In this document: positions 21,788 through 35,089 of the stretch, in pieces
Position numbering within the stretch: the stretch's first letter is position 1
How the letters are laid out: every line of letters starts with the position of its first letter
Assembly (NCBI GenBank): GCA_009760855.2
Contig: WPIO01000055.1
Coordinates: forward strand, 1,102,001 to 1,166,000
DNA length: 64,000 bases
Source of the DNA: Cristatella mucedo
Lineage: Eukaryota > Bryozoa > Phylactolaemata > Cristatellidae
Reading direction: 5' to 3'
Program-made: the position numbers and the translations under genes
Notes under the pieces: generated by a model
The model's database searches: none
Told to the model about the DNA's origin: nothing
The model's input: the letters and a program-made list of their open reading frames with translations, nothing else

Positions 21788-22553
21788 GGTTTCATTATCC
21801 AAAGCGACCTCTCGTTAGACGACCATATCAGCTCCATGGTCAAATCTGCCTAGTTTCAGCTTCATAACTTTGCTAAAATTCGGGCTTGTTTAGATAAGGA
21901 TACCACGTCCAAGTTGATCCATGCATTCGTGACATCCCGTCTCGACTTCTGCTGCAACTCACTGCTTACTGGCCTACCAGCATGTGCAATCAGGCGACTG
22001 CAGCTGGTGCAAAACTCTGCAGCTAGGCTTGTCTATCGTGAGCGGCACAGTTGCCATATCACACCACTTCTCGCCGACCTGCACTGGCTACCAGTCAAGC
22101 AAAGCTCGACTTCAAGGTCTTGTCACTCACTTTTAGGTCCCTTCATTCAATGGCTCCAGCCTATCTCTCAGATACACTCCCCCATCAGGCCAAGCATCGT
22201 AACACCCGCTTTTCGGAATCCAACAGTCTACAAATACCTCGTACAAACCTCAAACCCTTTGGAGACCGTGCATTTAGTTCGTATGCTCCCAAAGCCTGGA
22301 ACTCTCTCCCGACCTTCCTGTGATTCGTCGTTCACGTGCTTATGCGTGCTGACACTGTGCATGCTGCCACTAACCGCATTTGCATGCCGACCCTGTGCAT
22401 GTCAACGCTAACCATGGTATTCATTTTGTTTATCAAGTACGATATTGCTCCCCATTCAATTGCATTTCCCTTTGCAGCAAATGTAAAAGGCCTAGAGAGA
22501 GATTGAGTTCTCCGAGGGCGCTTTATCAAGTGCATTATTATTATTATTACTAT
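21788..22553 (+). mobile_element. L2-like LINE (family A), 5'-truncated
   Basis: It starts in the RT C-terminal part ('ttcattatccaaagcgacct') and continues with 'FVTSRLDFCCNSLLTGLP', 'LQLVQNSAARLVYRERHS' and 'CHITPLLADLHWLPVKQ' to the 3' UTR and an (ATT)n end at 22553. A frame change occurs near 22100. An internal deletion at about 22318 removes part of the junction to the 3' UTR compared with 7720-7800. Confidence 0.8.
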
Positions 22554-22554
22554 T

Positions 22555-22650
22555 AATACATTTAATATGGCGCCTTCAGAGAACTAAATCTCTTTCTAGG
22601 CACTTTACATTTACTGCAAAGCAAGTACAATCAAATGGTTAGTGGTATTC
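22555..22650 (-). mobile_element. L2-like LINE tail, minus strand, abutting the previous copy tail-to-tail
   Basis: 'tggcgccttcagagaactaa', 'atctctttctaggcacttta' and 'catttactgcaaagcaag' form the inverted 3' terminus. It makes a tail-to-tail pair with the plus copy ending at 22553. Confidence 0.65.
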
Positions 22651-24371
<1,721 letters not shown>

Positions 24372-25865
24372 CGCTGCCGCGACCATGGCTGTCGCCAGTG
24401 GCTGATTATGTGTGCAGAGGAGCTTAAGAATTAAGAAAAATATACTGGCTTGCCTCGGCACTACAATGCGAACCTTTCCGGTCGCTGTTGTCGGCTTTTC
24501 TTCTGTTTAGTTTCAGGCATTCTAGCTGCTCGCACACTGGCCAGGACTGGTTTTTGCGAGCGTTTTTTCGCACAGCCCGAGGAATGCAGAGTCGAGATCG
24601 GACCGAGTGCGCTCGGCCTCATCGGCGCCTCCTCTTGGTTGGTTTTCGCGTGTTACCAAGTGGGTACGTGACACTGCAAGACTTGGCAATGCTGCTTGCA
24701 GCTTCGCTTGGCAGCTCTGCCTTGTTTTGGCTGGAGATGCCTAACGAGATAGGTTGGCTGCTTGGAGGGTACCATTGTTCGTTGTGATTGCTGGCCGACC
24801 ACCTAGAGCCAACGATGCTCACCTCTGTAGGCCAGCTCATACTGAAGCTTCCGTGCAGTGTCAGTTATGACCTAGCGTTTTCCACGAACCCGCCCAGTCT
24901 GGCTGCATGGCATGATTTCGTTTCTCAACTCTCTGCTCTTTGGGTGACTTGGTTTTCTGCTGTGGCAATTGGCTTTTCTCAGTGCGCCGAGGTTTAGGAC
25001 CTTGGTGGCTTTGTCGAACTTTCTGCAGCCTTGCATCCCTCACAGGACAGGCATCGACTCGCCCAATGCTTCCATTCCTGCTGTTGTGTAGCAGTTTATG
25101 CCAGTCGTTGTATGCTGAACATGCCTAGATATCACTATGGTCGCTATTTTCAGTACCTGATTGCTTGTTCCACGATAGTGGAGATTACATTGCTGCAGAT
25201 CTCGGTGTGTGGATTATTGTTCTATAGAAGGTCTCTGTACCGGCCTTGGGGCAGCGGCTGTTGTGCAGGGTTTTCACCTTCACCTTGCAGTTGTCTTGCT
25301 GGTGAATGTAGTGAGCACTCTGCTTTGTGTATAGTCGTGGCGCCGCAGTCGACCTTCATGTGCAAACTTTTGCTTTACTTATGATGTCATCTTGATATCA
25401 ATTCAATTACTCGAGCAACCTGCTTTTGATACCGAACGTTGAGCTGTAATTCTGCTTTTGTTGCCGTCGTTAAATGTGTGCACGAGTGCCGTGCTTAACT
25501 TAAGTGTCACCCCACAAGAGCCGTTCTCTGACAACAGTTTGCTGACATCGCTCTCCATTTTGGCTGCCTGCAATTTGACGTGATGCATCTGTCAGCAGTG
25601 TCATTGCCAGGACTTAAGATTGGTCTTCAGTGGTCCCATCCTAGTGCTCATGTCTGTGGGGGGAGGGACATACTGCCTATGGGGGATGGGGGGACCTTTG
25701 GATAGGGTCTGCCAAGCCTTAAAGGGGAAGGGTGGTTTTAGGTCGTTCAAAAAAATCTAGTCTTGGAAATTAAAAAAAAATTTTAATTCACAAAAACAGC
25801 AGTCACAGACTGGAACGGCTTAGGAAAAAACGCTGGCTGTTCCTACGAGGGTAGTTCTACTAATG
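24372..25865. other. No recognisable gene
   Basis: Sequence downstream of DIMT1 with only short frames on both strands. A G-rich patch lies at about 25656-25735. No AATAAA is evident within the first 200 bases after the DIMT1 stop. I recognise no repeat family until the MITE at 25866. Confidence 0.4.
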
Positions 25866-26052
25866 CAGTGGTTCTCAACCTTCTTAATGGTGCGACCCTT
25901 TAATACAGTTCCTCATGTTGTGGCGACCCCTAACCATAAAATTATTGTGCAAAAAATGTGGAAACGAGCGTTTTCTGATGGTCTTAGGCGACCCCTGTGA
26001 AAGCATTGTTCTACCCTCAAAGTGGTCGCGACCCACAGGTTGAGAACCACAG
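25866..26052. mobile_element. SPIN-like hAT miniature transposon (MITE), 187 bp
   Basis: The ends are inverted: 'cagtggttctcaaccttc' on the left and 'acaggttgagaaccacag' on the right. Flanking 8-bp sequences 'tactaatg' (25858-25865) and 'tactaacg' (26053-26060) match at 7 of 8 positions, as expected for a hAT target duplication. Internal blocks 'aatacagttcctcatgttgt', 'ggcgacccctaaccataaaa', 'gatggtcttaggcgacccc' and 'tggtcgcgacccacagg' are those I recall from the SPIN (Space Invader) hAT family, known for repeated horizontal transfer among distant animals. It has no coding capacity and would depend on a transposase elsewhere. Confidence 0.85.
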
Positions 26053-27264
26053 TACTAACGCTACTTAACATGGTTGCAAACTGCAATCGAGTTAACTAAC
26101 TTGAATGCTCCTACAGACAGCACTTGCCCGTTAAGCTGGGCCTTCGCACGATGCTGGATTGCTTTCAGTCTACGGCTCCTCAAGCTGTCGGCTCACTGCT
26201 GCACCTTTATCCAATCTTTCTCACACAATCAAGCTAGCCACTACTTTTAGCACCTACCGGCCTAACTTCCAGCAATATGTAACCTGGATTTCCTTGCTAA
26301 CGTCCTAGCAAAGGAATGTGAATAGATTGTAGCACAGCTTGACGGCCAGCTAAGTTACAGCTGCACCAAAAGCATCTCGCCATGGGCGTCTGCTCACTGG
26401 GAAGTTTGCTGGACGGAAGCGGAACGAACTGGATATACCTCCTGCCGAAGCGTCTGCCTGCCCAGTCAGTAATGTATTTAGCACAATCTACAGATGAAAA
26501 TATAGAGCTTGTAATGTTGAATATTAGTTCACGTATTGGATGATTCAGTGCATATTTTAATGGTCAAACCCAGGATCCCACAAACCATTGGCTTCTTGTG
26601 AGCTTTCGCATGCTTTTCTAAGCATACTAATATAACATATAATATTATATTGATATAGCATAATACTATATTAATAACATTATATTGAACATACAGTTTA
26701 TTTGGTACATGTGATTACAATTGGCTTTGGTTCACCGCCATGTCACCCGGGTGCGATCTGCACTCAGCTGGTTGTAGCCGAGTGGCTGGTTTCGCCGAGT
26801 CTATGCAGAGCTTAGGCATTCAGCCACACTGGTACTGCTATGCTCATGCTACTGCTAGGTGCCGGCCCTGCTAACACATTGCCATCGGAGCCTCTAGAGA
26901 CTGCCGAGTCTACTTGAGGCTTCGCTTGGCTGTCTTACGGTGCACCAGTGCAGAACGCAGCATCTCGCCACCAGGCCCCCTATCGGGTCCGTGCGCTATG
27001 AGCAAGCGCCCGGAGCTCCGGCAGACTCCGTAGTGAGTGCAGGAGTAGACCGCTGCCCAGCGTCTCCTGAACCTCTCGGGGAAGCCCGAAGAGCGATCGC
27101 TATCAGTACTCCTTGCGGGCTCTGACCGTATCAAGCTCACACTCATCGTCATCGTCAGATCCTGGATTCGAGTCTAGCTGGGCTCTTGGTAGAACCACTT
27201 CCTCCTCCGATCTCGAGAGGCCGGCAAATGTCTGCCAGACTGTTGCCGAGCCGTTTATGGTGAC
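26053..27264. other. No recognisable gene; AT-rich patch
   Basis: An AT-rich stretch of TATAATATTA-type words lies at about 26636-26695. The GC-rich part from about 26930 may belong to the same element as the RT fragment at 27265, but I cannot show it. Confidence 0.35.
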
Positions 27265-27460
27265 AGCATCAAAACAGATGGGTGAGAGTGGGCCCCTCTG
27301 GCGCAAACCCGCCTCCGCCGGGAAAGGGGCCAGTGACTCCGGGGCCCAGATGGGGGGGGGCATTGATGCGCCAGCATAGATCTTCGGCACTAGCTCGATG
27401 AACAGCTGCTCCACACCGAGATGTTTCAGGGTCACAAAAAGAGCCTCACGTGTGACACTA
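27265..27460 (-). pseudogene. Reverse-transcriptase fragment of another retroelement
   Basis: Minus-strand frame reads 'VTREALFVTLKHLGVEQLFI', then 'ELVPKIYAGAS', then 'PFPAEAGLRQRGPLSPICFD'. This is the RT finger/palm pattern in which a GLRQGxPLSP-type box follows the first catalytic region; here the box is 'GLRQRGPLSP'. The YxDD box is not found in frame, so it is a decayed fragment. The wording differs from families A and B and fits a non-LTR lineage of R2/RTE-like style; the clade is uncertain. Confidence 0.55.
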
Positions 27461-27575
27461 GGGAATGCGTAGGTGAAGGTGGAGGAATGCTCCACACAAA
27501 GCGCTCTTTTTATTCGCAGCATCCTCCAGGGCCGACTCAACAAGTAAGGATCGCTCTAGGCATCCCTTGCAGCCC

Positions 27576-27625
27576 GGAAGAGGCAGCCCTTTTGCTGCTG
27601 GGAAGAGGCAGCCCTTTTGCTGCTG
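27576..27625 (+). repeat. 25-bp tandem duplication
   Basis: 'ggaagaggcagcccttttgc' plus 'tgctg' occurs twice in a row (27576 and 27601). Confidence 0.85.
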
Positions 27626-27717
27626 GGAGAGGATCACATGATCTTGCACGAACAGCATCAGCCGTGCTGCTAAGCAGCCTGAAAACAGCTCGTTAAGTCG
27701 GTGGGAGTGGTGAGATG

Positions 27718-27928
27718 GTAATAATAATAGCAATAATAATAATGCACTTGATAAAGCGCCCTCAGAGAACTCAATCTCTTTCTAGGCGCTTTACCTTTGC
27801 TGCAAAGGGAAACACGATTGAATGGTAATATCATGCCTGATAAACAGCATGAATAACATGGCTAGTGGTGACATGCACAGGGTCAGCATGCAAATGTGGT
27901 TAGTGGCAGCATGCACAGTGTCAGCACA
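27718..27928 (-). mobile_element. L2-like LINE (family A) 3' UTR, minus strand
   Basis: An ATT-type tail at the left edge, then 'gcgccctcagagaactcaat', 'ctctttctaggcgctttac', and the 3' UTR words 'ggtgacatgcacagggtcag' and 'gtggttagtggcagcatgca'. It is 5'-truncated at about 27928 with no coding sequence. Confidence 0.75.
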
Positions 27929-28051
27929 TGGCTCGAGCCGACCATGCCGGGAAGAGAACAGCAAAGGTGGTGACACCTGGGGGGTGGGGGTGGGGAAGTG
28001 GGACTGAGACTGAAGGGTCTCCATTGGAGAAGCACCGGCAACGCCACTGCC

Positions 28052-28100
28052 TGATGAGTGGGATCCAGGCCACCAGAGGCGGCCTGGATCCCACTCATCA
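28052..28100. repeat. Perfect inverted repeat (20-bp arms, 9-bp loop)
   Basis: 'tgatgagtgggatccaggcc' at 28052-28071 is exactly complementary to 'ggcctggatcccactcatca' at 28081-28100, with loop 'accagaggc'. It is the strongest hairpin I found in the window. Confidence 0.95.
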
Positions 28101-28329
28101 TTCGGGGAGGGTGATAGCTGACATCCGAGTCGATCAAAAAAGGGTCACCAGAGGAGGACGGTACCAACAACTAGCACAAGACCTGGGAGAGGAGGTTATC
28201 CGTGCGGGAGACGATGAACTGACTGCCTGCCCACGCGTGCACACACACACACATACGCACACAAACACCGGGATTTGTAAGGCGAGCCAGTCTCTCGAAC
28301 TTGCAGGCAGTCCTGGACTTTGCTTCAGC

Positions 28330-28970
28330 CACTTCTGCCATCCTGATCAGAACTGTGTCCTCTGAATCAGAGGTGGAAGACGTTTGGGCTGACAGCTGTA
28401 TCTTTAATCGACCATGCTTGCAGTCCTTACGGTAATCCACGACCTCATCAAAAAGACCACACTTGGGCTTCACAGGGCGGTCTTTCACCGTATGGCCGTA
28501 TTTCGACAGTTGAAGCCCGGCACCTTTGGACAGTCGGCGAAAACAGTGGCCTGACTGGCCGAAGCCATAGCACGTCCTGTTTGGGCACGGCAGGGCCCTG
28601 TGGCCGGCCAGACCGCGGTGTCCACACTGGGGGGGGGGGAAGGGAGGGAGAGGGAGTATGCCCAGGTAGTGCACGATCACTGGGTCCGGGCATGCTCCCG
28701 AGGCAGTCGAGGGTGGGGGGGGGGGGGTTTCTCCAGCATGCAGACAACCTGGCGAACACTCTTCCTGATTGTAGTGCCTCGGAACAAACCGTGCTTTTAA
28801 CTGAGGACCTCGCCATAAATTGCAAGGGCCTTCGCAATCTTGCTGAACTAGAGGCAGTGCTACACACGCTAGGATAGCCAAAACAGAGCCGTCGATCTGA
28901 TGCCTCGCCGCCGGGTAAGATCTGGCCAAAAAGAGCATTTTGCTTTGCATGCCTCCTCCTCCTCCTCACC
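28330..28970 (-). pseudogene. Gag/ORF1-like fragment with zinc-knuckle remnants
   Basis: The minus-strand frame contains a proline-rich segment 'PPPPPSTASGACPDP', then 'PQCGHRGLAGHRALPCPN' and 'RTCYGFGQSGHCFRRLSKG'. These look like two worn CX2CX4HX4C zinc knuckles: the second reads CYGFGQSGHCFRR, lacking one expected Cys. A second frame covers the upstream part, implying a frameshift. Such knuckles occur in Gag/ORF1 proteins of retroelements, where they bind element RNA. A link to the RT fragment at 27265-27460 on the same strand is plausible but unproven. Alternative: a cellular CCHC protein pseudogene. Confidence 0.45.
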
Positions 28971-28979
28971 AGTGAAGTT

Positions 28980-29448
28980 GTCTATCAGATCTACTCCTCC
29001 ACCAGGCTAAGCATCGTACCACCCTCTTTCCGGAATCCAACAAATTACCAATACCTCGTACTAACCTCAAATCTCTTGGAGACCGTCCATTTAGTTCATA
29101 TGGTCCCAAAAGCCTGGAACTCACTCCCGACTTGCATCACGACATCCCCCAACTTGACCATTTCATAAAAGAAATTTGAAGCGCACCTATCTATCACAGC
29201 ATTTAGTCGGTCCCTGTGATTCGACCTTTATGCGCTTATGCATGCTGACATCGTGCATGCTGCTACAAACCGCACTTGCATGCTGACCCTGTGAATGTCG
29301 CACCTAACCGTGTTATCCTTGTTGTTTCTTTTTATTGAGCAAGATGTCACTAACCATTTGATCGTGCTTCGTTTGCAGCAAATGTAAAGCACATAGAAAG
29401 AGACTGAGTTCTCCGAGGGCACTTTATCAAGTGTATTATTATTATTAT
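28980..29448 (+). mobile_element. L2-like LINE (family A), 5'-truncated
   Basis: It begins near 'tctatcagatctactcc', followed by 'gctaagcatcgtaccacc' and the 3' UTR, and ends at 'cagcaaatgtaaagcacata', 'gttctccgagggcactttat' and (ATT)n at 29448. The frame is decayed. Confidence 0.75.
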
Positions 29449-30267
29449 AAGCCAAGGTCCAGGAATTTTTTGCGCCGTGCTCTCAAAAGCATAATTCAGG
29501 CCAGGCTCCTGCCCTCCAGACTGCCCCTCCTGGAGACCCGCGATTTCCAAAAGATTACGCTTCCGTCGAAGCCTTTCGTCCCCGGAGCAGAAGCCGGAGA
29601 CAGTCACGACTAGCGGTTTCTCTCCCGTAGTATGGGAGACCCCATACAGGAGAGGACCTACTACCTCAGGCGAGCACAGAGCTTCTGCCGGCTGCCGCCC
29701 TAGGACACTCCAGCAGGGGCCGGAGGGGAATGTCTTGCTTCGGGCTCAGAGGCCGAGCCAGTCGAAGCAGTTCCAGTCGAGGAGGCTCATCTAGAGCCTT
29801 GCACTTGTTGGAACCGGCAGAGAGCAACTGGGTCACTCAAAAAGTTGGAGGCCTGTAGTGCAGGCACAGCACGGTACCACAGGAACAATACACCGCCTGC
29901 CGGAAAGAGGGCAGAGCCAGGGCCAGAGGCTGGAAGTGAGCAGGAAACGTTCCTACCTATGAATACCTCCACGAGAGTCGCAGATGGACAAGCAGACCCG
30001 AGGACACTGACGGTACAGACAGATGCCAACCGGCTGAGCTCCCGACGAGTCCGGACCGGAACCAGACCGGACCGGACCGGAAGAGTCTCTGGCCAGGGCC
30101 TTCAGACCGACGAGCCTCAGACGGGAGCCGACGTCAGCGAAAGAGCCTCCGGCAGATGAGCGGACCTCGGAATACTGATCCCTAAAAAGTTTAGTAATGA
30201 TCCCCAAGTACTTTAGAAATGATCCCTTAAAGTGTGATTATAATATTATATAATTAATAATATGCTA
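29449..30267. other. No recognisable gene
   Basis: GC-rich, then AT-rich. The short frames on both strands show low complexity and no domain that I recognise. 'ccggaccggaaccagaccgg'-type repetition lies at about 30052-30080. Confidence 0.35.
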
Positions 30268-30345
30268 ATATAATGTGATGTGTCTCCGTCTGTAACTGCA
30301 CAAAGCCACAAAGACTAGATGGGTGTTTGTATAGCGAAATCACAG
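30268..30345 (-). mobile_element. Family B LINE tail, minus strand
   Basis: 'taatgtgatgtgtctccgtc', 'tgtaactgcacaaagccaca' and 'aagactagatgggtgttt' are the inverted family B 3' terminus. The short stretch 30346-30769 shows nothing I can name. Confidence 0.6.
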
Positions 30346-30769
30346 CTCAAGATATTGTAATACTAGGATGATATTGTCCGATCGTGCATGCATACTCTTT
30401 GTGTGCATTTAACCTTATGCTATTGTTGCTTCCCATGCAGCTAGTTTAAAGCACAGTTACAGATAGAGATGCTTCGTTCTCTCATGGCACAATTCAAACA
30501 AGGGCTGTACCGAATAGATGGTCTTCACAGTTCGGGCCGAATGAATAATTGACCAACTATTTGGCAGAATACGAATAGTTTACAGAATAGATCCGCAAAC
30601 AACATTTAACATTGTAAGACCTAAGCAAAAGTAGCAGTCGAATACATTTAATACATGTGCTAAGACTTAACCATTAAGTGCACGTAATTGTCGCATCCTT
30701 GCCCTAGGAAATGGAATTAGTTCACCTAATTTGATAGATCGTCACTTACAGCTCAAGTAAGGCCCAACA

Positions 30770-32290
30770 CTGCATTAGCTTTCAAAACACAGTTTTTCCA
30801 CGTTTATGGCATAAAGGAAGATTCTTGTTTTAGTAACGGTGTCGCCAGCCGTGCTAAAGAGCCGGTCACTTGGTATGTGTAGTTCGATTGCATGCTAGCT
30901 GGTACCACTCCTTTGCTTTAACAGCTGGTGGGAGCATCCTCGAGAGGGGCCTGTGCACAGCTGTGGTCTGCTTCTAATGAGGCGTTGACACAGGCCGATA
31001 ACCCGCTGGTGAACAGATGGTGGATTCACCATCGGGGTCAGCTAAGGGACAGTGGGTGTCTAGGAGAGGAGACTCGAGTCTGAGAAGGGGGCGAAGGCAG
31101 TCGTGCATCTTGCGGCTCCGTGCCTTGAGCAATAAACCGTTGGCGTTGTTCATCGGCTGGCTCTCGGATGTGTGAACCAAACTACAGTATTTTTGTAGGT
31201 GGGGCAGAAAGGTGGTGATTTGCCGTGTGGCACGTCATGTGAAATCGTCAGTTTTCATTTTAAGCCAATGCAATGGGTCAGTGTCTTTTGGAATACAAGG
31301 CTCTGGCAGATAGCTGTTCAATTATATCTCTATGGTGACAGAGATGTCGTTGTTCTGTGCATCAACAGACTGCAGTTGAGCTCACGAGGACCAAAAGTCA
31401 TCATTTTTCTGCATTTAGTTGTTGGTAGTTGTTCTTTAGCTGCAGGTAAAACTTAAGGACAGTAGCTGCAGATGACTCGGTTGGCACAGTAAAGAAGCAG
31501 TCATAATGCATGTCTTGGCTAGTAATTGCTGCACAGATCTTGGCTAGTACTTGTTGCACAGAGGTGTCGAAGCGTTGCTTGAAGCACGGATCCAAGCCAA
31601 ATGATGCCGCATATATGCCATTTTCCTAAAAGTCTGAACACTTTCTCGCTGATCATGCTACTAGTTTTCTGATTGTGATTTTGATGCCGTATTCAGCATT
31701 ATCTTTCTAAAGATACAACAAAATAGCCTTAACAGCTTGCAAGATCACTGAAAACGAAAATTGTTGCAGCTTACTTAAAGGGCCAGCGTTTTAAGCAGCT
31801 TCCGAGTTGCAGCATTCTTGTGGCTGAAACCTACTGTCTAGGTGTCACGTGGTGTCACGGCTAGCTAGTGCTTGGTGTACTTCTGGTCACATTCAGCCGA
31901 ATGAATGAAAAATTATAGCACGTATACACATATTACGTACGTATACGCATATTACGTACGTATACGTATATTTCGTAATACGTATGCACATGCTATGTTT
32001 ACAGATGCTGCTTGTTTTTGCTCTGTCAAATAATCCAGCATCTGCCGACGCCGAGTTACTTTCGATCACTGAATCCTGATGCAAGCGATGGTTTGGCACT
32101 CTGAGTTGCTCTTAAATGTCATGAACGATAGAGGTAGCACCTGAAGAGTGTCGCAAGCTGTTCCACGATTTATTGTGAGAGTGCTATGAGGTCAGCAACA
32201 GATGGCTGAGCCGTAATGGCATCCTGTAGACCAAACTGCAATGCATGAGCAGAGCAAGTGAAACTGGAAGATCTAGATATCATTTCATCT
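30770..32290 (-). pseudogene. Decayed hAT-superfamily transposase
   Basis: Three hAT landmarks occur in order on minus. Near 32280-32130: 'CSAHALQFGLQDAI' followed by 'PSVADLIALSQ', then a stop. Near 31600-31560: 'AASFGLDPCFKQRFDTSVQQ', the LDPRFK-type block. Near 30900-30800: 'LHIPSDRLFSTAGDTVTKTR', the C-terminal dimerisation block. Frameshifts and stops lie between them, so it is inactive. hAT transposases cut and paste elements with 8-bp target duplications. The wording is general hAT; whether it belongs to the SPIN family is not shown. Terminal repeats were not found. Confidence 0.7.
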
Positions 32291-32812
32291 TAATAAAAAA
32301 TAAAAAGGCATTTTGTAGCACCCTCAGATAACCTAAAGCTCTTTCTAGACACTTCACAAATCAGGCCCCATTAAATGAATAATGGTTGTATGCACATTGT
32401 CAACAAGCATAACATGGTTAGACGTGACATGCATGGTGTCGACATAGACAATTTGGTGTGTGGTAAGAACTGTAAGATGACCCACTAAATGCTGTGATAA
32501 ATCAGTGCATTTGAGCTTCTGTTTAAATCTCAAGTCAGGGGGTGGAGTGTTGTCATTCGGTAGTGAGTTCCCGGCTTTGGGAGCTTACAAACTACAGGCA
32601 CAGTCTTCGATGGATCTGAGTCAGAAAAGCAGCTGACACAAAGCCCAGGCCAGGTAGGAGAGTAGATCTGGCAGGTTGGCTGGAGCCGGACTCTAAAAGG
32701 ACCTTCAAGTTAGTGGTTAAACCCTGAAGTCGATGCACTGCTTAAATAGTAGCCAGTGCATGTCGGCTAGAATTGGCATGGTGTGGCAAATGCAAAGCTC
32801 ACAGCAGAAAAG
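32291..32812 (-). mobile_element. L2-like LINE (family A) 3' part, minus strand
   Basis: 'gtagcaccctcagataacct', 'aaagctctttctagacactt', the 3' UTR, then worn RT C-terminal sequence ('ggttaaaccctgaagtcgat', 'tagccagtgcatgtcggcta'). It joins a family B fragment at about 32813. Confidence 0.65.
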
Positions 32813-32817
32813 CTTCA

Positions 32818-33070
32818 CAGAGAGCAGTTGAGATAGTGAGTAGCATAGAAGTAGCAGCTCAGGACCGCTGAAAAGGATGAGCCATAGTCGGCGGCAGGAG
32901 AGTAGTTGTCCTTGCGTAGGAATTACGGAAGCGAGTTCCACAGTCTAGGACTTGCAGAGCTAAAGTCTCTGTCGCCAACGGTCTTTAAGCCGAGGAATGG
33001 AACAGCTAATTTATTGTCCACACAGGACCTGAGGGTGCGAACAGGCTGAAACTGATGCAGCAGTTCAGCA
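32818..33070 (-). mobile_element. Family B LINE fragment, minus strand
   Basis: Read on minus it has 'gctgaactgctgcatcagtt', 'tcagcctgttcgcaccctca', 'gacagagactttagctctgc' and 'tggaactcgcttccgtaatt', matching 10040-10330 of the plus copy. It lacks the terminal tail. Confidence 0.7.
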
Positions 33071-33129
33071 TGAGTCAAATGCAGCTTTCAGCATGTTGGT
33101 TTATCCACGCATGTATGTGTGCATGTATG

Positions 33130-33130
33130 T

Positions 33131-33178
<48 letters not shown>
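33130..33178. repeat. (AT)n microsatellite
   Basis: Nearly pure AT dinucleotide run with GTAT interruptions. Confidence 0.9.
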
Positions 33179-33204
33179 ATGTGTATTTATTTATATTTAT
33201 TTAA

Positions 33205-33330
33205 TTTGTTTGTATAGCGCCCCAAGTGAACCTAATCTCTATGCAGGCACTTCACATATGCCTCGGGGCTCGAGCCCGTGACCTCAGCCAGGCCTTCGTC
33301 AAGCCGAGCACCTTAACCACTGAACCAATT
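33205..33330 (-). mobile_element. SINE with tRNA-like head and L2-type 3' tail
   Basis: On minus the head reads 'ttggttcagtggttaaggtg' (A-box region), 'ctggctgaggtcacgggctc' and 'gagccccgagg' (B-box region). It is followed directly by 'gtgaagtgcctgcatagaga', 'ttaggttcacttggggcgct' and 'atacaaa', which mirrors the family A LINE terminus (gtaaagcgcctagagagaga, ttgagttctctgagggcgct, ttat). This is the structure of a SINE mobilised by its partner LINE through a shared 3' end. Confidence 0.7.
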
Positions 33331-33334
33331 GTTC

Positions 33335-34960
<1,626 letters not shown>

Positions 34961-35089
34961 CCGCAATCCAGTTGCTTTCAGAAATATTTAGGGAACGAAG
35001 TAGAAATAATTCTTACATCAGAATGCAACGCGGCCTCTTTCAACTCGGCTCTAGTGAGCTGTAGTAGGTAAAAGTCAATATACGTCATG

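Noticed and set aside
26740-26840. tRNA-like words such as 'gtagccgagtggctggtttc'
   Set aside because: No matching B box at the right distance; not enough for a SINE or tRNA call.
29845-30159. 104-codon plus-strand frame in GC-rich DNA
   Set aside because: Low complexity with overlapping frames on the other strand, and no domain or splice context.
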